Assembly: GCA_964036665.1 (NCBI GenBank)
Contig: OZ038526.1
Coordinates: 7,564,001-7,628,000 of the forward strand
Direction: 5' to 3'
From: Gordius sp. MW1
Taxonomy: Eukaryota; Nematomorpha; Gordioida; Gordea; Gordiidae
Length of the DNA stretch: 64,000 nucleotides
The stretch's first letter is position 1, and each line of letters opens with the position of its first letter. Of the stretch, positions 37,701 to 49,700 are shown in pieces. The translations under genes were made by a program, and so were the position numbers. The notes under the pieces were generated by a model. That model was not told where the DNA came from. It made no database searches and was given only the letters and a program-made list of their open reading frames with translations.

Positions 37701-40700
37701 CAATCAATCAAATGGGGCATTTATTGCTCTCTATAACAGAGGTCAAAATAAAGGACCATTCTGATATGTAAAGTTTGTTAAAATGGTCAATATCAACATA
37801 TTAAAGATTTGAACCTCGGATTAGTGTTGTAACTGGATTTTGTTTGGTCGATCTTTGGTTCAACTAAGACTGACGGTCCACTCTGGCCTATTTCCCAAAT
37901 TTCGACCAAGCTTAGAGGTCGCCTAGGAAAAACATACCAAAAAATCTCCGGTCTGCTTATGTTTAGTCGACTAAAACTCGAGGTCGACCAAATGAAACCC
38001 AGCCGTTTATACAACACTACCTCGGATGTAGTTGTAATTAAAATTTAAAAAGTTTAGTCCTGTGTCAGCCAACCTTGTGTTTTATCGTTTGAGAGTTCTT
38101 TGCAAAATGTTCCATCTCCAACAAATCCCTTTTTACATGAGCAATGAAAAACACTCAACTTTTCATTCCATTCGCACAGGCCCGCTTTAGAATCGCACAT
38201 TTGCTGATCTTCTCTGCAATCTTGCATACCATACATAAAGAGATTATTGCATGGATTTGATAAAGCTAAATAAGGACAAACTGGAAAACAATATGATTAG
38301 CTCTAAATTTTTAGGACATTTAAATTGGGTGTAAATTTTAAAATTGCTTTGGCAATTATATATTATCATACTAATTGCTATACAATTTATGGGCTCGCTT
38401 TTAGTTGTCCGTCCTGTCCAACTTGTAATTTTTCAATCATTGCCTTGGAAACTTATACGGGTTTTTATTATATCGACTTTACTATTAGGTAAGAGTTATT
38501 CCCATTATTTATCCATTATACTAGCAATTCAAAGTAAATTAATTCAAGGTTAATGTTAGATAAGTAATTAGTTTTATCCCTGTCGTTGCCTCTTGCTCTG
38601 GTTCCTTCTGTAAACAGGCAATGGAATTTTTTAAAGAAATCGGAAAACGCTCATCGAAATCTTAAAATTTTTACGTCCTTTTTACTCATGCAACAACTAG
38701 AAATTGTACAATACAACTTTAAATCCTTTGCCGACTCATGGCCTATTTTAGAAGATAATGATATAGATCTTTGTATTTAATCGATATGTCTTTATTTTTG
38801 TATTACGCTTATATACGTAACTTTGCATTCGTGAAAATAAACTTTTTCCCAATTAACAAATTTATAAGGAGATGCAAGGGGGTAACATTGGATACCATTG
38901 CCTTGGAATCCCTTTTTGCATTCGCATTAATTAATAAAATTTTACTGCTTAAAATTCTGAGGGCGTCGGCAGAAAAAGGCGTTTTTATTAAGAATTTAAC
39001 GTGGAATGTCTCTTTAAAATTTTAAAATTTTGCGAATGAATGATATACCAGTATTAATGGGTTCACAGTCTATTCCATCTCCGAGATATCCAATATTACA
39101 CCTACATCTGTAGCTATTTAAACTTTTATCCAAATAGCATTGCCCATTAGTATGACAAAATCCCTTCAAATGAGAACAATCTATAGTCCCTTCTTCAGTT
39201 TCTGTCATTTTTCAATATTATCATTATTTTATTTACTTATTATTTATTTGTTTACCTTTAACTGAGGTTTGATTCATTGGTAAACAAGTATTGCCATCTT
39301 GCATGAGTCCCAATTTACATTTACAAGAATATGATCCAGGATTATTAACGCAAACAGAATCTGGATGACATCTATCCAATTTTGCCTTACATTCGTCAAT
39401 ATCTAATAAATTTGACAAAAAATATTATATTTTTTTGGTTATAAACTATCATGGGCGTAGTCAGGAGGGGGGGCATGAAGAGGTGGCTGCCCCCTCTAAA
39501 TCCAAAAAATTGTTGAAATTTTTTAAAATTATGGCTAAAATATGAAAAAATGATCATTTTGCCCCTCCCTTAATTATATTTGCCCCCCCCTCTAATTCCA
39601 ATGCTGGCTACCCCCTTGTAAACTTTGCCTTTTTTCCCAATAATTTCTGATTTCAAAACAAAAAAGATAAATTATACCTTTGCAGAGTTCGCCACTTTTG
39701 GAATAACCGTTATTGCATATGCATCTATAGGAATTTTCGACAAAAGTGCACGTTGAATAGGGTGGACACTGAATATCTTTACAAGGATTATGCTCTGAAA
39801 CATAGTATTAAATTATGACATTTAATATATTTCATAAATGAACAAATGTCAATATTATATTCAAAAATATTCATAAAAGATCAAATATCATTTATAGATT
39901 TGACAAGATAACTGTGCGAGTGATCAAAATTCTAGCAAATACTTTTAAATACTAATTTATTAAACTGTATTAAAAAAATAAAATAGTAAAGGTTAAATTT
40001 TTAGTTAATTTGCCACACTAGGAAATTTAATTCAATAAGCCCGCAAAATTTTGGATTTTAGACATTTATTTTTGTTTAAATCTATTTAATAGTCACATCT
40101 ATTATATGTAAAGGCCTGTCTTAATATCGGATTTTGCTGCGCAGCAAAAATCGTCGTACGGGTTATAACATAGTCATGTCTTAACTTCGAATTTACAGCA
40201 TATTTACATTTCAGACACATGATATAACAGCGATTGTGTAAGATGCAAAATTTTTCGCAGGCTTAAATATCATATGTTTTTAATTTTTAGGTATCAGCAA
40301 AGTTTAGATTTAATCTCAAGAGTTGAAATAAACAAAAAAAAACGTTTTTAACTATCCCAAAAAAAAATATAAATAAATACAACCGAGTTTGACCCATGAA
40401 ATTGAATTGGATGATATTTAGAGACAAAGTTAAATTCGCGCAGTTTGAATCTAAACCCTATATTAGATAGACTGCTCATCAACGCACAATATGTGTACCC
40501 TTTTTTCCACCATTTTAATGTTAACATGGTAAACTGGTGATCATATAGGAATTATTAATTTTTGCCAATTAAATGATCTTAAAAAAGTAAATAAAAAATA
40601 TTGAATTGGGTAGATATCAAAAACAGCATTTTAAAGTAAATCTCATTTACACAAAACAAAAAAAAAATTAAAAATGTAAAAAATGTGATGAAAGTTTGTT

Positions 40701-43700
40701 TTAATAATATAGCGTCATCTATATTTTGTATAATATTTTATTGACGTTCGTTCAAATTTATTAACTAGTGAGGAAGGTAAATTGACTGTTATAGCGCAAA
40801 ATTACATGATTCAAATACACCAGTTGTCGTTTTCAAAATGGAGGAATATTCAACACACAATTAACCATATGAAACATATGGCATGAGCAGTCTATCTAGT
40901 CTATGTATGCAATGTCAATAATGATCTAAGGTAAGTTTAAATGTAATAATACCTATAGATTTAATTTTGCTCTGGGAAGCGAATCTCAGAACTTTTTCCC
41001 TTTCATCATAAACTGCAAAATTTCTGGTTACAGCCAAAATTGATGCCAAATCCAATTTATGTCTTTCACTGTGTTGACATTCTTCAAAATGAATTTCTTG
41101 ACTAACCCCAAATGAATATTCTTTACCGTCTATCTTGAAAACTAGTTTTGATTCTGATATTATTTTGCCTGTGTACAATATAAAAAATATATGTATATAT
41201 CTATAAGTTTCCACGGCAATTATTAAAAAATTAAAAGTTAGACGGACGGACGGACGGACTGCATAGCAATTAATAGCCAAAATTATAGGGCCCAATTATA
41301 CTTTTAAGGAAGACGCCAAATATTATTTATTAATTTTAAGAATATTAAATGAATTTAGAGGATTTTTAAAGTAATTAGGATATTAAAATGCCAAATCTAT
41401 TCATACTTAATATCAAGAGAGGACTAGGGAGGCGCGCTAATTTAAATGATTCTCTTATTCTTATTAAAACCTTTTGGCCCGGCCCATTAAAAAATCGAAA
41501 ACTTATTGGTTATTGATATCTTTATTAAGAAATCTCGATTAAATCGGTGGATTTTTAAAGGCTATTACCATATTCCACACCTTGAATCGTAAAAATAGTA
41601 TTAGGATAATTTCTAGGTTAATAACTACAAATATTGTTATTTGTTGACCATTACAACAGTTTTAATTTTTTTGCACAAAAATGGGGTTTTAAATAAGCCT
41701 TTTTAAGGTTATAGTTTATGAGCCTAGGGCGGCGCACTTTTATGCTTAAATCTGCGGGTTGGATGTGCGCGAAAATAATTGTGAGGGTATGGTCAATATT
41801 TCGGCCAATGGAAATAAGAAATGTATTTTTTATTTCTGGAAATTGGTATATGTCAATTAAAATGCATTAAACCCCTAAAACACCAAATCTAATTAGTTTG
41901 CCTTTTAATACAAAAATTTTGAATTTCCTTAAAAAAATCTTAAAGTTTTTAAGTAGTTTTAAATAGATAAGTTAATAAGTTATGCAAAAGTGTAGTAATA
42001 AACTAGGAAAAGCAAATTGTTTAAAATTAGTATAACACGAAATATAAAATTAATTTCATATACGGACTAAAACCGTCTCATAATATTTTGTAATCAAAAA
42101 TTTTTCTTTTAATTACAAAGGTATCGTATCCGGAGATACGAAGATGAAGATATCTTCCCACACCCCCCCCCCCCCCATCTCATCTTATTCCAAAGTTAAG
42201 AGTTCAACAGGCGGTACAACTCTTTTGATCTTACACGTTGTACACTCATAGCGTAGACCATTATTCTTTTACATTTAATTTCTAGTACGCGTATGTTATT
42301 CCCCCCCCCCCTGATTATACGTGTTTGTTAGTTGTATCAATACGCATCAGTGATTTTGATATACGCGTGTGATCATATTGATAATTTTGATATCATTAAT
42401 TAATATATTTTTGATGTGAGATTGAATCAAATAAAACATGTACTAAAGTCGATAAAAATACTTTATATTGAGGCGGTGGAGACGTGTAATCTTGTTGTCC
42501 CCCGCCGGGGCATCACCCAATTTAAAGCTGTAAATTCATCTAAATTAAATGCTTTAGGATCGCCCCTTTAAATTCCCCCAATTAATTCCTAATAATTCTT
42601 CCCTCAAATATTTGTAAATCGTGTTCCGCCCGGAATCTCTTTTTGTATTTATTCCGCGCCGCAGGAACCCGATATAAAGGAACCATATTAAATAAAAATA
42701 ATTCCAGAAAAAAGTCTCAAATGACCGTTTAAAGATTTGTAGGTCGTCCAAGCCCGGCCCGTTATTATTTTTTATGTCGAGATCTGCACCGAGCCTGCCC
42801 AGTGCAGATCTCTAATTCACATTATTTGATCCGCTAAGAATCGCGCCAAGGGTTAAAGCATTTAATTGCAGCTAAGTCTTTACAATTATGCAAGGCACAA
42901 AATACATAGGTACAGACAGGGTAGTGTTGTAAAAACGGCTAGGTGGTTTTTTGGTGTCTGTTTTTCTTAGTCGACCTCTAGGTTTAGTCAAAATTTGAAA
43001 AACAGACCTGAGTCGACCGTTACTCTTAGTTGAACAAAACTTAAATCTTTTGACAACACTAATGCAGGTTTGAGCATAATAAAATAATTGTTCCACATGA
43101 TGAACTATTAAAATTTACCAGTTTCGACGTTTTTGTATTCTTGCATATAGTCAAAAAATTCGATTTGACTATGACTTTGAACGAGAGGGAGATCTCCTTG
43201 GATTTCAGAATTCATGATGAGATTTCCAAAATTATCAATTCCCTCAAAATATTCCCTTATGTCCAATTGTTCGCCCGTCGTACCAAAATTTATGCTGACT
43301 GATCTATTGAAAACTCCACCTAGGAAAACACAATAATTACACATTTATATACATGGGCGTAACCAAGGGGAGCGGGGGGGGCAGGGAGAGGCAGCTCCCC
43401 CCCTCTAAATCCAAAAATTTGTTAAAATTTATTAGAATTATAGCAAAATTTTCTAAAATTATCATTTTGCCCCTCCCTAAATCATTATTTCCCCCCTCAC
43501 CCATGTATATATAATTATAAAACTAAAAATTTTAATGTTGTGAGATAATTAGAAAAAGACAAAACTTGGGTTAGTCAATTAGTATACTTTATAGCCACTT
43601 TTTAAGAAAATATTATAGAAAATTGATTAACAAGTTTATTTTCGATTTTAAAAATAATGACAATTAGAAGAACAAAGCATAAAACTTTAATATACAATTT

Positions 43701-46700
43701 CATAAATTGCATATATATCAATTATCAAAAGGAGATATCTTCAAAAACGCTATCAGGAGATAATTATTTATAATTTTATGAATGTAAAATACAAAAATAG
43801 CAATTGACCAGCATTTTGGTCTCGGGCCGGGTTCAGATAAATTAGATTTAAGCAACGGTCAGCATTAATTTCCAGTGAATTATTTAGTCAGTTTCGCGAA
43901 TATATATATATAAGGCAACAACCTAGATAAATTGTCAATAATGTGAAGGGCAGTAAAAAACAAAAATGAAATTTGAGCTAGGGCGAGGTCGAAAAAATCA
44001 AAGCGGTTATTAGCTAGTCTATATGCGAAAGCAAAATTCAGAAGTATACAGCCATTAAAAACCCCCTTTAAGTTTCCACGGGAATTATTGAAAAAATAAC
44101 AAGTTGGACAGGACGGACAGACAAATTAAATAATATACCGGTCAATATGAACCCATTAGATACGTTGGGTGCGTTATTTGCAAATAACCAATTGATGGAT
44201 TCTGTTAGAGGCAATAGTAGTTTCATGCCGTGACTAATCGTTCCAGGAATTTGACTCAACGCAGTGTAAATCCGTCCATCTACAGTTACTATATAAGCTT
44301 GAAGTTCTACGCCCGTTAAAGCTTGTCCATTTATAATACCGTTTAATCTACCATTTATCCTTTGCGGACTATCTGTCAATAAATTATAAAGCAAAAATTG
44401 GTTATAAGATCCTATAAATTTTAAAATAAAATCAAAATCCTAAAAATTTTAAAAGTAAAAATATTAAAGGTCTAATGGTATCATTGTTTTTGGATTAGGG
44501 AGTCTGATTAGGACGAAATAAAATAGTTAGAAAATATAAAAGATTTTTGATATTTTTTTGAATATAGACCCCTGTGGGTGGATCATTTCAATTTTAAATC
44601 ATATATACTATCCACATGGGCATAGCCAGGATTGGATTTAGAGGGGGGCAATAATGATTTAGGGAGGGGCAAAATGATCATTTTTTGAAATTTTAGCCAT
44701 ATTTTAATAAATTTTAACAAATTTTTGGATTTAGAGGGGGGTAGGGGGTAGCCGGCCCTCCCTCCCCCCCCCCCCCCCTTGGCTAAGCTCATGACTATCC
44801 AGTCTCTTTCAAAAAATATAATATTGCAACCAATTTCGTGGAACAAGTTTTATTGTTTAAATATCTAACGATCTTTGGAATTAGATATTCACTTTAGTCA
44901 ACCTTATGATTAAGTTTGAAAGTAAAAAAAACATATTAAATATTAATTTTGCTGATATATTGAAAAATAAAATTTACTTTAAAAGGTATATACAAATTAT
45001 AATTTATAAAAAGTCTTTATCATTTATTGTAGTTAAATCAAACTTTTCCTTACTCTGAATGAGACAATTAATTCCATTTCCATAAAATCCTGAATTGCAG
45101 GCACAACAAAATCCCGCGCTGTAATTCTGGCATTTCGCGTTATTCGGACAGGAATATTCATCGCACACATTTTGAAATTCATCGCCCACACTTTTACCAC
45201 CTATTTCATGGATAAAAAACAAATTTTGAGCCTGAGCCCGGTCCTAATTTTTTTTTATTTAAAGTACTGGGCCCGGGCCTGGCCTTAGAAAAATGGATTT
45301 CGCAGACCTATAATTGTGTGGTGCACCTAGTGTTGTAAAAACGGCTCTTTGTTTGATCAACCTTTGACTTTAGTCGATAAAACATAAACAGGTTAAAGAG
45401 GTCGACTAAACAAAACCCAGCCATTTTTAAAACACTATGTGCACCAAAGTTCCAAAGCATGAGGTGAAAACATTGTTTCTGTTTTAAATTTTATAATTTT
45501 ACACATATATAAATCAGATTTCCTCTTCAAAAATGCATTTTTCCGCCATTTTGAAATGGCAGGGAAGGACATATAGATTAAAGTGTTTTTAAAGCGTAAA
45601 TATGAAATATCTCTGAAATAATTGGCAAACATTTTGGTAATGAAAACTTTAATTTAGTATCAAAATTACATTGTACCATAGTGGGGTGGAGAATGCATAG
45701 GGAATGGTTCTTCTACGTTCCTCACGAATCCCACGTGATAAATCCAAACTCCTGGAATTCCAACATTAGATCGCCTCCAAAATATCACCAAAACAAAAAC
45801 AACAATATTACGAATAGTCGACAGTAAAAAGAGTTGAGGCTAGAGTTTTCTGAAATTAAAACTCAAAAGTTTAGTAAAAAAAACTCGGGCCTTCGGCCCT
45901 CGTGGGAAGGGGGAGAAGGGAAGGGAAGAGGGGAAGGGAAGGTGGGACGACTCATCTGTACTTCGTATAAATGTATCAGATTTGCTATGCAATTTATGGG
46001 CGAGAAAGGTGGGAAGGGGCGAGAATGCCTATAGGGGGGTATTAAATGCCTAATGATTAATTAATTATTTATACAAATTTTCCATTTATAGGCAAAATGT
46101 AATATAGGCAAAATGTAATATAGGCAAGGGTTAGGGTTAGATTTAGTGTTTGCATCTAGTTGCGTATTACATTAGTTTTTATGGCCTTTAGTGATTATGG
46201 GTCTAACAAACATTATATTATAAAACATCACAATGTTAAGAATTTGCAGAATTGTTGGGAGAAATTTTTTGTTGAATTTGAACAATTTTTAATTAAAAAA
46301 ATCAAAAATTTGGCCAATGGTCATCTTTTCTCTATTGGTCAGTACCAACATATACTCTATAAGTCAATGATAGCCAAAAAAACGGAAAAAAAAATTTTGA
46401 TGCTCACTTTGGCCAATGGTCATTTTTTTCCATTGGTCAGCAGCCAGCACACGGTAAAAGTGGATAAAAATTCATAAGAGTAAAAAAAACGAAAAAAAAA
46501 TTTTCGAATCACATTTTGGCCAATGGTCATTTTTTTCCATTGGTCAGCAGCCAGGACACGGTAAAAGTGGATATAAATTCATAATAGTCAAAAAAAAAAC
46601 GAAAAAAAAGTTTTCGAATCACATTTTGGCCAATGGTCATTTTATTCCATTGGTCAGCAGCCAGCGGACGGCCAAAAAGTCATAATAGCAATGGTAGGAA

Positions 46701-49700
46701 CAGGAACAATCATAATAGTCGAAAAAAACGAAAAAAATAATTTCGATTCACATTTTGGCCAATAGTCATTTTTTCCATCGGTCAGGAGCCAGCGGACGGC
46801 CAAAAAGTCATAATAGCAATGGTAGTAACAGGAACAATCATAATAGTCAAAAAAAACGAAAAAATAAATTCGGATTCACATTTTGGCCAATGGTCATTTT
46901 TTTCATTGGTCAGCAGCCAGCGGACGGCCAAAAAGTCTTATTATCAATGATAGTGACAAGAACAATCATAAGAGTCAAAAAAACTCCGGGATTCTAACCC
47001 AAAAACTAGTTAAATTGCATAGCAATTAAAAGTAAACAACTTTTATTTATGTTTATTATATAATAAATAGAAACAATAATAGAACAAGCGGACGGCCAAA
47101 AAGTCATATTATCAATGGTAGTAACAGGAAAAATATATTAATTTAATTTAAAAAATAAGAAAAAATTTTGCCCTCTCCGGGAATCGAACCAGCAATTCAG
47201 AACGTTCGCCGGGGTTCGAACCCACATTAATAGAGGCATAGGCTTTTGTAGGGGTACAGGGACCCATATCAGTAGAGGCATAGGCCCTTGTAGTGGAGGG
47301 CATAGGGTAATTATAGCCATTAATATCAATGTTACCCAATTCAAAAACGAATAGATATACTTATGCATTAATTTAACGTAGCAATTAAAACCCGACCCCG
47401 CCCGAAAGCGAGGGAGATAGAGATGAGGGGTAAGGCACCTCTTATGCATTAATTTAAATAACACAGCGAGGGAGATAGAGATGAGGGGTGGGGCACCTCT
47501 TTCTCAAGCATTAATTTAAAAAATCGATAACCTAATATACCCAATGCAAATAGATAGGGAGGGTAACGGACAACGGACAACCAAAAACGAGCCCATAAAT
47601 TGCATAGCAATTAATATTTAATTTGGGTTGTGTTACTAAATCAATCTTTCCTCAATCTATTCAATATGGTAAAGATGCTAATAAAAACACATTTTGGAGT
47701 GAGATATGAGTATTAAAATATCGAGGAACGATTAGGCTAGAAAAATTATTTAAAAATCACCTATTTTTGTTTGATGGGGGAAAATTTTTAAAATAATTGT
47801 AATTATACTTTGAAAGTGATAAGACTTTGTAATTTTTAGTTTTGGGTAGGTTGAAAGTTCTAAATCCATCGCCCGAATCAAATCCGACCTGTTATGCCAT
47901 ATATAAATTTTGATGAATTCGCTTAATAAATTTATAATACCCATAGACTGCCGAACAGCTGTTTTTACTATTAAAATCATTCAGACAACATTATAACTGC
48001 CTTCTTGAAGGAAAAACTCAACCACAGGTAAATTATACCTCTCCACCCTATGAAATCTAAGAAAATAAATAAGACTATTTTAGCTTAATTTAAAAATTAA
48101 AAAAACGTAAGTAAAATGGAACGATAATTTATGTTGACTTCTTTACAATTTCCCACAAAATGGCGGTTTCTATATTTCCTAAAAAATTATCAGCTGTTTG
48201 ACAGTCTATGGTTTCATTAGTTTATGATAATACCTGAACACGAACGGGTGGCAAATTGGCTGTCCTCGTCCTCGCCCTGGTGGTGTACCAATTGAGTGCA
48301 TTTCGGGGATACAAAAATATAATGTAAGTTCTTTCATCATCACTGGCTATTATGGCTTGAAAAGTGTTATTCTAAAATATTTATATTTTATTTTGGTTTT
48401 AAATAAAAAAAACATAAATAATCGTTGAAATATTTTAAATTTTTTAACTTGAGGTGTATCTTGTAGATAGCCTTTAACATTTTCCCATGTCGCGGCGAAA
48501 ATGTATTTAGTTGTGAAATTGTCGGCGTCGATCGCTACGTTTTGAACGAGCAAATCGTTTATTTTATTCACAGCTGATTTATCCACATGTTTTCTGACAA
48601 AAGAAATGCAAAAAAGTTTTAAATACAAAACAAAAAATATTCTATATATATTTTATTCTTTTAACTAACAAATTCATTGTTCTTACTAGTTTATGATGCC
48701 AAAATAATAATTTTCAATCAAAATTGTCAATTTTTTTGTGTAAATTTATGAAACAAAATATATATGAACAAAAGCTTGATTTAAATTAGTTAATGGTATA
48801 GTAGTCTACCCATAATATATGGCTCCACCCTGGGTCAAATCTATGTCAGAATAATAAGGAGCTATTATAGGATAACCAATTGGAAATTCTTTATTAACGT
48901 AAGATGGGATTTCGGTTAGGAAGGAAATAATTCCGTTAGAGTTCACCTTAAAAGAAGTACGATTAGAAATTGCGATAATAAAGTAAATTTTATTTTTTTT
49001 TTATCTAAATAGGTTTTAATTAAAATAATACTATTTAAAATTTGGCTTAAAATGGAGTTCAAGATCTCTGTCTTTTTAATCACCAATATTTTAAATATTT
49101 GCATAGAGTGTAAGACACATTTAACAATTAAGTTAATAAAAACGCTTTGCTTACCCTATTTACAATTTCTGATGGTAAAAATATCAAGATAATTGAAATG
49201 AAAATTCAGCAAAACGTATTTATAATTGCATTTTTAATATAATTTGACATAAGATAAATAAATTTTAACCGATTCCGGAATTTAAGAATATAATTTATAA
49301 AATTGACGCAACATTAAAATTAATAAATCGTCTGAATTTCACAATTATTTATATAAATTTAAATTGTATGTACCTTAACCGTTAAAAATAGTTATATTCT
49401 TTTTGGGTTTATATTGGTATTCCCAAAATTTTTTACAAAATCCCAAGGTAAACTGTCTCTATTTGATCCCCAATCATGGGCGTACGCGAGGGGGAGGGGG
49501 GGGGGGGGGGGGTAGGGGGGGGGACGGCTGTTTTTTTTGTCATAAAAATGTCGAGACTAGGGCTGCATCAATATCAAATTTTCAACCGATACCGATACTA
49601 CCGATATTTAAATAAATATACCGATACCGATATTTTACATCTTATAAAAATTAGACTTGTTAGTTAATATTTATAAAGCTTTATTTAAAATATTCCAAAA

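Noticed and set aside
38586..39025. Two overlapping plus-strand ORFs inside the nidogen gene
   Set aside because: They lie antisense to nidogen intron DNA, contain no recognised domain and are probably transposon debris or chance.
47168..47225. Functional tRNA gene on the minus strand
   Set aside because: Only T-arm-like strings are present; no paired acceptor stem or anticodon arm.
47138..47464. Minus-strand ORF of 108 codons, with an overlapping one
   Set aside because: Composed of cassette and hairpin-element repeats with tRNA-like strings; no domain.
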